Below, piece after piece: positions 1-7,330 of a stretch of DNA of 24,828 nucleotides. The notes under the pieces are model-generated. The model searched no databases. It worked only from the letters and a program-made list of their open reading frames with translations, and was not told where the DNA came from. Positions within the stretch are counted from its first letter, which is position 1. Each line of letters opens with the position of its first letter. Location of the stretch: the NCBI GenBank assembly GCA_964530525.1, contig CAZHBH010000032.1:1-24828 (forward strand), written 5' to 3'. Origin of the DNA: CAYNQN01 sp964530525. GTDB lineage: Bacteria; Actinomycetota; Acidimicrobiia; Acidimicrobiales; Acidimicrobilacustridaceae. The translations under genes were made by a program, and so were the position numbers.

Positions 1-387
1 CCGCTGGCGTCCACGTCGAGCATCCTCGCCCCAGAGGTGGTGGGCGACCGCCACTACGAGGTCGCCCTGAAGGTCCAAGAGACGCTCCAGCGCTACAAGG
101 AGCTCCAGGACATCATCGCCATCCTGGGCCTCGACGAGCTCTCGGAGGAGGACCGGATCATCGTGAACCGGGCCCGCAAGGTGCAGCGCTTCCTCTCGCA
201 GCCCTTCTTCGTCGCGGAGGTGTTCACCGGCATGAAGGGGATCTTCGTCTCGGTCGAGGACACGGTCGACTCGTTCGCACAGCTCGTCGACGGCGAGCTC
301 GACGACCTGCCCGAGCAGGCGTTCTTGAACGTGGGCGATGCCGATTCGGCCCGAGCCAAGGCCCGCGAGCTCGAGAAGGGCGCCTGA
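1..387 (+). CDS. atpD: ATP synthase F1 subunit beta, C-terminal part (5' truncated by window)
   Basis: This is the last 128 codons of the catalytic beta subunit of F1-ATPase, the rotary ATP synthase on the cytoplasmic face of the membrane. The reading frame is open from base 1. It shows the conserved beta-subunit C-terminal signatures PLASTSSIL near the window edge, LQRYKELQDIIAILG, RARKVQRFLSQPFFVAEVFTG and a closing DDLPEQAFLNVG segment. The P-loop and catalytic region lie upstream of the window. The stop (385-387) is followed two bases later by the atpC start, the usual operon order with translational coupling. Identification is essentially certain; only the 5' part is missing because the window cuts it. 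Confidence 0.98.
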   Translation, partial: PLASTSSILAPEVVGDRHYEVALKVQETLQRYKELQDIIAILGLDELSEEDRIIVNRARKVQRFLSQPFFVAEVFTGMKGIFVSVEDTVDSFAQLVDGELDDLPEQAFLNVGDADSARAKARELEKGA

Positions 388-389
388 GG

Positions 390-785
390 GTGCCGCTGAG
401 CGTCGATCTCGTCTCACCCGAGCGCACCCTCATCTCGATGGAGGCGTCGATGGTGGTGGCGCGCACGGTGGGCGGCGGAGACCTGGCGATACTGCCCGGC
501 CACACCCCGTTCATCGGGGCTCTCGAGACGTGGCCCATCCAGATCCGACCGGTCGAGGGCCCCGATGTGATCGCAGCGGTGCACGGTGGGTTCATCGAGG
601 TGACCGGCGACCACGTGAAGATCCTCTCCGACCTCGCCGAGCTCGCCGACCAGATCGACGTGGAGCGCGCGAGGCGCGCTGCGGAGTGGGCCGAGGCCGA
701 GATCCGCAAGCACGACGACAGCGCGACCGAGGCCACCCTCCGCCGCAACCACGCCCGCCTGCGAGCTGCCGGCGTGGACGTCTGA
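390..785 (+). CDS. atpC: ATP synthase F1 subunit epsilon
   Basis: Epsilon is the small central-stalk subunit that contacts gamma and the c-ring and can inhibit ATP hydrolysis. The 131-residue product starts at a GTG two bases after atpD. It has the N-terminal beta-sandwich signatures VDLVSPERTLISMEASMV, GGGDLAILPGHTPFI and a GGFIEV strand, followed by a charged helical C-terminal region (roughly residues 88-131) rich in Ala, Arg and Glu. Length is normal for the family. The position directly after atpD confirms the call. The stop lies inside a small inverted repeat (778-793) that runs into the start of the next gene. Confidence 0.97.
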   Translation: MPLSVDLVSPERTLISMEASMVVARTVGGGDLAILPGHTPFIGALETWPIQIRPVEGPDVIAAVHGGFIEVTGDHVKILSDLAELADQIDVERARRAAEWAEAEIRKHDDSATEATLRRNHARLRAAGVDV

Positions 786-793
786 CGAGACGT
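778..793. repeat. Small inverted repeat across atpC stop and SDR start
   Basis: ACGTCT (778-783) and AGACGT (788-793) form a perfect 6-bp inverted repeat with a GACG loop. The stem covers the first T of the atpC stop codon and the first two bases of the SDR GTG start. In mRNA it could hide the GTG until ribosomes finishing atpC open it, but a stem this short may be coincidence. Confidence 0.35.
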
Positions 794-1574
794 GGCCTCC
801 CTGGAGCACGACTTCGCCGAACGTCCGGGAGCTGCCCTCGTCACCGGGGGCACCGGCGGCGTCGGCAAGGCGGTCTGCCGAATGCTGGCGGCCCGGGGCA
901 GCTCGGTGGCGTTCACCTACCGGAGCAACCAGGCGGCTGCAGAGAACCTGGCGACCGAGTTGGAGGGCGGTCCCGGGCAGGTCGCTGCCTGGCCGCTCGA
1001 CCTGGTCGACCAGGCGGCCTCGGCGAGCGTCGTGGAGCAGGTCGCAGAGCGCTTCGGCGGCATCCACACCCTCGTCCACGCCGCGGGACCCCACATCCCC
1101 CAGGTCCACCTCTCCCGGGTCGACCCGTCCGAGCTTCGAGCCCAGCTCGAGGGCGAACCGGCGGCGTTCTTCAACGTCGCCCAACCCGTCCTCGGGCACC
1201 TGCGGGAGGCCAAGGGAAGCATCGTGGCGGTGACCACCGCAGCCACCCGCCGCTACCCGGTGCGCGACGGCCTGTCGGCCGGCACCAAGGCCTCCATCGA
1301 GGCCCTGGTGCGCGCCCTGGCAGCCGAGGAGGGCCGGTACGGAGTGCGGGCCAACTGCGTGGGTCCGGGCATGCTCACCGACGGCATGGCCGCGCGGCTC
1401 ATGGCCTCGGGCGACCTCGACGAGGAGGCCCTGAAGGTCACCATGGCGAACATCCCGCTGCGTCGCTTCGGAGACGCCGTCGACATCGCCGAGGCGGTGT
1501 GCTTCCTCGCCTCCGACCGAGCGGACTTCATCTCGGGCCAGATGCTGGACGTGGACGGCGGCTACACCGTCTGA
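792..1574 (+). CDS. SDR-family protein with a non-canonical active site
   Basis: This is a 260-residue short-chain dehydrogenase/reductase-fold protein. A Rossmann nucleotide-binding motif TGGTGGVG is at residues 18-25, and the C-terminal GQMLDVDGGYTV is typical of FabG-like SDRs, so it probably binds NAD(P). The catalytic set is altered. By spacing, the Tyr of YxxxK is Ser162 (SAGTK, Lys166 kept), the catalytic Ser is Thr149, and the usual NNAG is HAAG. It may therefore be a poor or non-oxidoreductase member, or use a different chemistry; substrate is unknown. The GTG start lies 6 bases after atpC, so it is probably co-transcribed with the atp operon. It ends 7 bases from a convergent gene. 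Neighbouring steroid genes do not obviously explain it. Confidence 0.8.
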   Translation: MASLEHDFAERPGAALVTGGTGGVGKAVCRMLAARGSSVAFTYRSNQAAAENLATELEGGPGQVAAWPLDLVDQAASASVVEQVAERFGGIHTLVHAAGPHIPQVHLSRVDPSELRAQLEGEPAAFFNVAQPVLGHLREAKGSIVAVTTAATRRYPVRDGLSAGTKASIEALVRALAAEEGRYGVRANCVGPGMLTDGMAARLMASGDLDEEALKVTMANIPLRRFGDAVDIAEAVCFLASDRADFISGQMLDVDGGYTV

Positions 1575-1581
1575 GCAGGGG

Positions 1582-3072
1582 CTAGCTTCCTCCCCGCAAG
1601 AGCCAGCGGGCGGGGCGCATCAGCGGGACGGCCATGGGCTCGGCGAAGTACACGACGGCAGAGCTGTAGAGCGCGACGTCGAGCCGGCCGGGCGATTGAT
1701 CGGTGCGGTCGAAGGATGTCCGGGGATCGGGGCCCGAGCCCCCGGCGCCGCCACCGGGCTGGACGACCGGCCGGCGGGCGCGGATGTGGGCGGGCTCGTC
1801 CACCAGCATCGCCTGATCGTCACCCAAGGCTCTGCGGGCCGCGAGGGTTGCGAGGTCCACCACTGCCAGACGGGCCTCGATCCCCACGGCCGCCCACTGC
1901 TCGCGCAGCGCCTCGGCCACGGCGAGCATCTGGGGATCGTTGCGGACCAGCAGGTTGAAGCTCAGCGGGCCACCGGCCGTAGCGGCGAGCTGTTCGGCGA
2001 GCACGGCGGCCTCGTCTGCGTCGATGGCCCGGCCCGTCCCGGGGGTGAGAAGGCGGACTTCGTCGACGTTCGGGAACACGGACTCGCGGATGGCCTCGGG
2101 ATCGGTGGCGAGCACCAAGGCCTCGCGGGCCAGCGGGTCGTCGAAGGGCGGGATGTCGGTTCGGAGCCGCACAGCGGTCACGATGCCGTGCTCCGGTGGG
2201 ACCGTCGGGGGGCTCGGCTCCACGGGATCCAGATCGTCGAGGAGCGACTGGATCTGCAAGGGGTCGGACGTGAAGGCGATGTCGACGGTCCCGGCCTTCA
2301 GACGGGCTGCGCGGGCACCCTCGTCCAGCACCGGCACGAAGACGATCTCGTCGACCCGGGGGAGGTCCTCTCCGGGGGGATCGGCCTCCCAGTGGCTCTC
2401 GAGCCTTTGGACGACCACCTCGCGCGCGGGGTCCCAGCGGGTCACCTGGAACGGGCCGGTGGCGACTGGGCTGGTCCCGTCGCCGCTGCGCAGCCAGGCC
2501 GGGTCGGCCACCACGCCCACCTGAGTGGCCAGCAGGTCTCCGAACTGCGGCCAAGGTGCGTTTGCCGTCACCTTCAGCTCCAGGTCTCCCACCGCCTCGA
2601 CCGAGGCCATGGGGGCCAGGACGGCCGAGTGGGCAGGAGCGCTCCGCATGAGCTCGAGGCACTCCTTGACCAGCTCGGCGTCGACGGGCCTGCCGTCGTG
2701 GAGCGTCACCCCCGGCCGCAGCCCGATCGTCCAGCTGGTGCCGTCGGGCTCCGACGAGATCGTCTGGGCGAGGTACGGCCCGGCGGCGTACCGGTTGGGC
2801 ACGGCCAGGGTCTCCATGGTCGTCCTCGCCACCTCCTCCTCGGCCGCGGACCAGACGTGGGTGAGGGGGTTGAGGTCTACCACCTCGGAGTCGAGTGCGA
2901 AGGTGAGGCTCCCGTCGACGGCGGCGACCTCGGCGGGCACGGGTTGCGAGGGCTCTGGAGGTTGGGCCCCCTCGCCTCCACCCGACGAGCAGCCTGCGGC
3001 GAACAGGCCAGAGGCGAGGATCGCAGCCAGCGCGGCGCGCACGGGCCGTCGGGAGCGTGAAAGCACGGGCAC
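1582..3072 (-). CDS. Extracellular solute-binding lipoprotein, family 5 (peptide/nickel ABC type)
   Basis: This 496-residue protein is probably the ligand-capturing lipoprotein of an ABC importer of the DppA/OppA type. The N-terminus has a basic stretch (SRSRRPVRA), a hydrophobic segment and a lipobox-like FAAGC with Cys near residue 28, followed by a flexible Gly/Pro/Glu linker. The SBP_bac_5 pattern follows: ALDSEVVDLNPLTHVWS, then SEPDGTSWTIGLRPGVTLHDG with a hydrophobic/charged stretch after it, and later TGPFQVTRWDP. Length is slightly below the usual 500-550. The GTG start at 3070-3072 is chosen because it places the basic signal region at the N-terminus; no clear Shine-Dalgarno is seen. 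No permease or ATPase gene lies nearby, so it is an orphan. Its substrate cannot be read from the sequence. Confidence 0.85.
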   Translation of the reverse strand: MPVLSRSRRPVRAALAAILASGLFAAGCSSGGGEGAQPPEPSQPVPAEVAAVDGSLTFALDSEVVDLNPLTHVWSAAEEEVARTTMETLAVPNRYAAGPYLAQTISSEPDGTSWTIGLRPGVTLHDGRPVDAELVKECLELMRSAPAHSAVLAPMASVEAVGDLELKVTANAPWPQFGDLLATQVGVVADPAWLRSGDGTSPVATGPFQVTRWDPAREVVVQRLESHWEADPPGEDLPRVDEIVFVPVLDEGARAARLKAGTVDIAFTSDPLQIQSLLDDLDPVEPSPPTVPPEHGIVTAVRLRTDIPPFDDPLAREALVLATDPEAIRESVFPNVDEVRLLTPGTGRAIDADEAAVLAEQLAATAGGPLSFNLLVRNDPQMLAVAEALREQWAAVGIEARLAVVDLATLAARRALGDDQAMLVDEPAHIRARRPVVQPGGGAGGSGPDPRTSFDRTDQSPGRLDVALYSSAVVYFAEPMAVPLMRPARWLLRGGS

Positions 3073-3147
3073 AGTCTCGCGTGCGGGATGGCACGCCGGA
3101 GATCGACCGCCCAGCCGTCGCTGACGGGACCACCCGGCGGCGACGGC

Positions 3148-4719
3148 TCAGCGCTCGACCAGCTCCCGGAGGGCCTTGCGGTCCACCTTCTGCATGGAGG
3201 TGAGGGGGAGCTCGTCTAGCACCACCATGGCCTCGGGGAGCTTGTACTTGGCCAGCTTCTGGCCGGCGAACCGGCGCAGCTCCACCAGGTCTGGTGGCCA
3301 GCCGGGCCGGCGCGGCACCACGACCGCCACCCCCACCTCTCCCATCACGGCGTCGGTGCGCGGCACCACAGCCACCGCCTTCACCTCACGATGCGAGGCG
3401 AGCACCGCCTCCACCTCCAGCGGGAACACGTTGTAGCCGCCGCGGACGAACATCTCCCGGGCACGGCCGGCCAGGTGGAGGAGGCCCGAACCGTCGATCC
3501 AACCGAGGTCTCCGGTCCGCAGCCACCCGCCTCGCAAGGCGCTCGCCGTGGCCTGGGGATCGCGCCAGTAGCCGCGCATCATGGCAGGGGAGCGAAGGCA
3601 GATCTCCCCCACCTCCCCGGCAGGCAGGATCGTGTCGCGTCCGGGCGGCCTGACGTCCACCTCCACACCCCGGCGCGGCCGTCCCACCGTGTGCAGGGCC
3701 TCGTCGTCGTCGGCGTCGAAGGCCGTGGCGGTGCCGACCCCGCCCGACTCGGTCGACGAGTAGCGGATCGAGTACTTCGCCCCGAAGCGACTCCTCGCCT
3801 CGCGCACCAGAGCGGGAGGAGACAGGGCGCCACCCATCACGATGGTCTGCACGTTCGACAGGTCGTAGCTGTCGAAGTCGGGCTCGGCGAGGAGGAGGGC
3901 CAGCTGGGGGGCCACCCCTCCGACGGAGGTCATCTTCTGCTCGCTCACGACGCGCAGCACGTCGCTCGGCCTCCAGCGTTCGAGCAGGTGCATCTGGCAC
4001 CCGGCTCGCAGGTACCAGGGGAGCTTGGTCATGAAGCCCACGTGCGCCAGCTGCGTGGCCACGAGCATGGGGGAGCCCTGGTCGGCCCTCGCCTGGCCGC
4101 TCGCAGCGCCGATCGACCGGCTCGGGGCGGAGGCGAGGTCTGGATCCGGCTCGTCCCACCCGGGGAGGTCGATGCGGCCGATGGCGTCCAGCTCCCGCTC
4201 GCCGAACATCGCCCCCCTAGGGGTCCCCGTGGTGCCCGACGTGAACACCACCGCCACCAGGCGCTCCGGATCGGGCTGCGGCGCTGGCGGCGGCTCTGCG
4301 GGGGCCCGCAACGAGCTCGCCAGCTCGCGACCGTCGGCCGACAGCCGCACGGTGGCGACGGGTGTCTCTCCGAGCTCTTCGGCCAACTCGCGGGCGAGAT
4401 CGTCGGTGGTCACGACCAGCTGCGGCCTCGCCACGGCGAGCACCTCGCACTTCTCGTGCGCGGTGAAGCGGGGGTTGACCCCCGTGGTGACGGCCCCGAG
4501 CCTTGCTGCTCCCAGGTAGGCCAGGACGTACTCGGGGCAGGAGGGCAGCACCAGGGCCACCAGGTCTCCCGGGCCGACGCCCCGCTCGGCGAGCCCGGCA
4601 GCCACCTCTCCCGAGGTCGTCTCCAGGTCGTGGTACGAGACCGACCACCCCTGCGGGGCGACGATGGCCGGAGCGTCGCCGAAGCGGCGGGCGGCACGGT
4701 GGACGATCCCTGGGAGCAC
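3148..4719 (-). CDS. AMP-forming acyl-CoA synthetase (FadD type; FadD3 position)
   Basis: This 523-residue ANL-superfamily enzyme activates a carboxylic acid through an acyl-adenylate to its CoA thioester. Motifs in order: P-loop FTSGTTGTPRGAM (159-171), the A5-like YSSTESGG (320-327), GGWLRTGDLG with Asp404, the hinge/C-terminal GGYNVFPLEVE, and the catalytic Lys511 in LTSMQKVDRKAL, where the usual Gly before Lys is Gln. An unusually long loop (about 185-215) separates the P-loop from the substrate-pocket region. It starts with GTG and is divergent from MaoC-FadE30-IpdF. In M. tuberculosis fadD3, the HIP-CoA synthetase, is likewise divergent from fadE30-ipdF, so a FadD3 role is plausible. 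The sequence as I remember FadD3 is not closely matched, however, so the substrate is inferred from position only. Confidence 0.82.
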   Translation of the reverse strand: MLPGIVHRAARRFGDAPAIVAPQGWSVSYHDLETTSGEVAAGLAERGVGPGDLVALVLPSCPEYVLAYLGAARLGAVTTGVNPRFTAHEKCEVLAVARPQLVVTTDDLARELAEELGETPVATVRLSADGRELASSLRAPAEPPPAPQPDPERLVAVVFTSGTTGTPRGAMFGERELDAIGRIDLPGWDEPDPDLASAPSRSIGAASGQARADQGSPMLVATQLAHVGFMTKLPWYLRAGCQMHLLERWRPSDVLRVVSEQKMTSVGGVAPQLALLLAEPDFDSYDLSNVQTIVMGGALSPPALVREARSRFGAKYSIRYSSTESGGVGTATAFDADDDEALHTVGRPRRGVEVDVRPPGRDTILPAGEVGEICLRSPAMMRGYWRDPQATASALRGGWLRTGDLGWIDGSGLLHLAGRAREMFVRGGYNVFPLEVEAVLASHREVKAVAVVPRTDAVMGEVGVAVVVPRRPGWPPDLVELRRFAGQKLAKYKLPEAMVVLDELPLTSMQKVDRKALRELVER

Positions 4720-4754
4720 GACTGGTTTCTAGCGCCCGTAGCTCTTGGATGGGA

Positions 4755-4772
4755 GGTCGGAGCGGTCCGACC
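4755..4772. promoter_or_regulatory. Inverted repeat in divergent promoter region (candidate operator)
   Basis: A perfect 7-bp inverted repeat, GGTCGGA and TCCGACC, is separated by GCGG. It sits in the 94-bp gap between the acyl-CoA synthetase (leftward) and MaoC (rightward), about 30 bp upstream of the MaoC -10-like element. The position fits a shared operator. Its sequence matches neither the KstR nor KstR2 consensus nor the 27-bp palindrome at 16220. Confidence 0.4.
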
Positions 4773-4801
4773 GGCAGTTGGGCGGCAAGCAGGTGCTCGG
4801 T

Positions 4802-4807
4802 TAGGTT
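4802..4807 (+). promoter_or_regulatory. -10-like hexamer TAGGTT before MaoC
   Basis: TAGGTT fits the actinobacterial TANNNT -10 pattern and lies only 6 nt before the ATG at 4814. No Shine-Dalgarno is present between them. A transcript initiating 6-8 nt downstream would begin at or next to the start codon, so it would be leaderless. The same arrangement recurs at 5289, 9221 (minus strand), 16267 and 23983. Confidence 0.45.
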
Positions 4808-4813
4808 CGGGCC

Positions 4814-5275
4814 ATGGCTGTCACCGTGTTCGAAGACCTCGATCAGCTGCGCGCCGCCGTGGGCTCGCACCTGGGCTACAGCGACTGGCTGGAGATCACC
4901 CAGGAGCGGGTGGACCTGTTCGCTGACGCCACCGGCGACCACCAGTGGATCCACGTGGACGTCGAGAGGGCCAAGGCCGAGAGCCCCTTCGGCGGACCGA
5001 TCGCCCACGGCTATCTGACCCTCTCGCTGTCGAACTACTTCCTGCCCCAGGTCGTCGAGGTACGGGGCATCTCGGCTGGCGTGAACTACGGGGCCAACAA
5101 GGTGCGCTTCCCCGCACCGGTGCCCGTCGGGTCTCGGCTGCGCGGCGGCGTGGAGCTCGCATCCGTCGACGAGGTGGCGGGCGGTGTGCAGACCACCATG
5201 GTGATCACGGTGGAGATCGAGGGATCGCCGAAGCCCGCATGCGTCATCGAGTCGCTCAGCAGGTATCTGGCCTGA
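4814..5275 (+). CDS. MaoC-like (R)-specific enoyl-CoA hydratase (HtdZ/Rv0130-like)
   Basis: This 153-residue hot-dog-fold protein should hydrate a trans-2-enoyl-CoA to the (R)-3-hydroxyacyl-CoA. The hydratase motif FADATGDHQWIHVD carries the catalytic pair Asp42 and His47, followed by FGGPIAHGYLTLSL, NYGANKVRFPAPVPVGSRL and the C-terminal KPACVIESLSRYL. These blocks closely recall mycobacterial Rv0130 (HtdZ). Length is normal for a single-domain member. It heads the operon with fadE30 (28 bp away) and ipdF. This suggests that it hydrates the enoyl-CoA product of FadE30 during propionyl side-chain removal from HIP-CoA. That role is inferred from context; in M. tuberculosis I do not recall a MaoC gene in this position. 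Confidence 0.88.
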   Translation: MAVTVFEDLDQLRAAVGSHLGYSDWLEITQERVDLFADATGDHQWIHVDVERAKAESPFGGPIAHGYLTLSLSNYFLPQVVEVRGISAGVNYGANKVRFPAPVPVGSRLRGGVELASVDEVAGGVQTTMVITVEIEGSPKPACVIESLSRYLA

Positions 5276-5288
5276 TCACCCGGCCAGT

Positions 5289-5294
5289 TAGGCT
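5289..5294 (+). promoter_or_regulatory. -10-like hexamer TAGGCT before fadE30
   Basis: TAGGCT (TANNNT type) lies 9 nt before the fadE30 ATG in the 28-bp MaoC-fadE30 gap. The block TTAGG(C/T)TCG followed by a short spacer and GCCATGG is nearly the same as the one ahead of MaoC. A second, internal leaderless promoter is therefore likely. No good ribosome-binding site is present. Confidence 0.4.
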
Positions 5295-5303
5295 CGTCGG
5301 GCC

Positions 5304-6530
5304 ATGGACCTGAGATTCACCCCCGAGGAGGAGGCCTTCCGCAAGGAGGTCCGCACCTACCTCGACGACCTGCTGTCGGGCGAGTTCGCCGAGATCAAGG
5401 GCAGGGGTGGCCCCGGCGACGAGAGCTCGTGCTTCGATGAGCGCCTCGCCTGGGAACGGCGCTTGGGAGCCGACGGGTGGACCTGCGTGGGCTGGCCCGC
5501 CGAGCACGGCGGCCGAGGTCTCCCGCTGCACCTCCAGGTCATCTACTTCGAGGAGTACGCCCGGGCAGGCGGGCCGGGAAGGGTGGGACACATCGGGGAG
5601 GGCCTCATCGGCCCCACGCTCATCCACTTCGGCACACCTGCCCAGCAGGAGCGGTTCCTGCCGAAGATCCGCTCGGGCGAGGAGCTGTGGTGCCAGGGCT
5701 ACTCCGAGCCCGACGCCGGCTCCGACCTCGCGAACGTGCAGACGAGGGCCGACCTGGCCACGACCGACGACGGCGAGGCCGTCTGGTTGATCAACGGCCA
5801 GAAGGTGTGGACCTCTCTGGCGCAGTGGTCCGACTGGTGCTTCGTCCTGGCCCGTACCGACCGGGAGGCGCCCAAGCACAAGGGCATCTCTTTCCTGCTG
5901 GTCTCCATGAGCCAACCCGGAATCGAGATCCGTCCCATCGTGCAGGTCACCGGCGACGCGGAGTTCAACGAGGTCTTCTTCTCCGACACGCCCACCCCCG
6001 CCGACCTCGTCGTGGGGGAGGTGAACGGGGGCTGGGGAGTGGCCATGGGCTTGCTGGCCTACGAGAGGGGTGCCTCCACCCTGGGCCAGCAGTTCGCCTT
6101 CCTGGCCCAGTACGAGCAGATCCTGACCGATGCCCGCAGGAAGGGCAGCGCTTCGGATGCCAGGTTCCGCCAGCGGCTCGCCGCGGCCTGGAGCAGGCTC
6201 GAGATCATGCGCTGGAACACCCTGCGCATGCTCACCCTGGCCGACCAGCCGGAGCTGTCGGGTCCTTCGTACATCTCGAAGCTCTACTGGGCGCGCCTGC
6301 ACCGGGACCTCGGCGAGCTCGCGATGGACGCGCTGGGTCCCGAGGCGATGCTGGGCGCGCCCGAGGCGGGCTCGGGCGACTACGCAGAGGGCCTCACCGA
6401 CGCCCAGAGGCTCTTCCTGTTCACGAGGTCCGACACCATCTACGGCGGGTCCAACCAGATCCAGCGCAACATCATCGGTGAGCGGGCCCTGGGCCTCCCT
6501 CCCGAGCCCAAGCCCAAGCCCAAGTCCTGA
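5304..6530 (+). CDS. fadE30: Acyl-CoA dehydrogenase FadE30 (HIP-CoA side-chain dehydrogenase)
   Basis: This 408-residue FAD-dependent acyl-CoA dehydrogenase matches, by remembered sequence, M. tuberculosis FadE30, which introduces the alpha,beta double bond into the propionyl side chain of 5-hydroxy-HIP-CoA. Shared blocks include GWPAEHGGRGL, EEYARA, LWCQGYSEPDAGSDLA, INGQKVWTSLAQWS, PIVQVTGDAEFNEVFF, AYERGASTLGQQ and IYGGSNQIQRNI. The likely catalytic base is Glu254 in YERG, because the classical C-terminal Glu position is Gly (YGGSN). It is slightly longer than the mycobacterial protein owing to an N-terminal lead and a Pro-Lys tail (PEPKPKPKPKS) encoded by a 6-bp tandem repeat. ipdF follows 17 bp later, as in mycobacteria. 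Confidence 0.92.
   Translation: MDLRFTPEEEAFRKEVRTYLDDLLSGEFAEIKGRGGPGDESSCFDERLAWERRLGADGWTCVGWPAEHGGRGLPLHLQVIYFEEYARAGGPGRVGHIGEGLIGPTLIHFGTPAQQERFLPKIRSGEELWCQGYSEPDAGSDLANVQTRADLATTDDGEAVWLINGQKVWTSLAQWSDWCFVLARTDREAPKHKGISFLLVSMSQPGIEIRPIVQVTGDAEFNEVFFSDTPTPADLVVGEVNGGWGVAMGLLAYERGASTLGQQFAFLAQYEQILTDARRKGSASDARFRQRLAAAWSRLEIMRWNTLRMLTLADQPELSGPSYISKLYWARLHRDLGELAMDALGPEAMLGAPEAGSGDYAEGLTDAQRLFLFTRSDTIYGGSNQIQRNIIGERALGLPPEPKPKPKS
6504..6527 (+). repeat. Short AAGCCC tandem repeat encoding a Pro-Lys tail
   Basis: The last codons of fadE30 contain hexamer units GAGCCC, AAGCCC, AAGCCC and AAGTCC, giving the tail EPKPKPKS. The tract is prone to slippage but keeps frame, because each unit is two codons. 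No function is implied. Confidence 0.6.
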
Positions 6531-6547
6531 ACGGAGGCACTCAGCTC

Positions 6548-7330
6548 ATGGGAGCACCCCCACCCGAGTACGTAGACGGCCACGGCCTGCTGGAGGGCAA
6601 GGGGGTGGTGGTGACGGCTGCCGCGGGCACCGGCATCGGCTACGCCGTGGCGCGGCGCTGTGCCGAGGAGGGTGCCCGGGTGCTCATCAGCGACATCCAC
6701 GAGCGGCGGCTCGGCGAGGCCGCTGAGCGACTCGAGGCCGAGACCGGCACGCGCCCTCCCACGGTGCTGTGCAACGTGACCCGGCAGGTCGACATCGACA
6801 ACCTCTTCGAGGTGGCCGCCGCCGAGCTGGGCGGGATCGACGTGGTGATGAACAACGCCGGGCTGGGCGGCACAGCTGAGCTGGTCGAGATGACCGACGA
6901 GCAGTGGGACCTGGTCATCGACGTGACGCTCAACGGCACGTTCCGGGCCACCCGTGCCGCCATGCAGCACATGCTGCCCCGGGGTCGAGGGGTGATAGTC
7001 AACAACGCCTCGGTCATCGGGTGGCGGGCCCAGGAGGGCCAGGCGCACTACGCGGCGGCCAAGGCGGGCGTCATGGCGCTCACACGTTGCGCGGCCGTCG
7101 AAGCGGCCAAGGCGGGGGTGAGGGTGAACGCCGTGGCCCCGAGCCTCGCCATGCACCCGTTCCTCGCCAAGGTGACCACCGAGGAGCTGCTGGAGGAGCT
7201 GACCACCCGTGAGGCATTCGGTCGTGCGGCCGAGCCCTGGGAGGTCGCCAACGTCATGGTCTTCCTCGCCAGCGACTACTCCTCCTACATGACCGGCGAG
7301 ATCGTCTCGGTCAGCAGCCAGCACCCCTGA
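6548..7330 (+). CDS. ipdF: SDR IpdF, 5-hydroxy indene-carboxyl-CoA dehydrogenase/reductase
   Basis: IpdF interconverts the 5-hydroxy and 5-keto forms of the methyl-indene-carboxyl-CoA intermediate, preparing ring D for opening by EchA20. The 260-residue protein has VVTAAAGTGIG (cofactor motif, residues 21-31), NNAG (102-105), Ser155, Tyr168 and Lys172, so the SDR active site is intact. It matches remembered mycobacterial IpdF over long stretches: DGHGLLEGK, HERRLGEAAE, NNASVIGWRAQ, HYAAAKAGVMALTRC, FGRAAEPWEVA and the distinctive end VSVSSQHP. The ATG start is supported by GGAGG at 6533-6537. It is co-transcribed with fadE30 and ends at a convergent boundary with the Ltp gene. Confidence 0.94.
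   Translation: MGAPPPEYVDGHGLLEGKGVVVTAAAGTGIGYAVARRCAEEGARVLISDIHERRLGEAAERLEAETGTRPPTVLCNVTRQVDIDNLFEVAAAELGGIDVVMNNAGLGGTAELVEMTDEQWDLVIDVTLNGTFRATRAAMQHMLPRGRGVIVNNASVIGWRAQEGQAHYAAAKAGVMALTRCAAVEAAKAGVRVNAVAPSLAMHPFLAKVTTEELLEELTTREAFGRAAEPWEVANVMVFLASDYSSYMTGEIVSVSSQHP

Noticed and set aside
781..788. TCTGACGA near the atpC stop as a further copy of the palindrome half-site
   Set aside because: It is explained by the stop codon and the small hairpin, lacks the GA prefix, and is not near a catabolic promoter.
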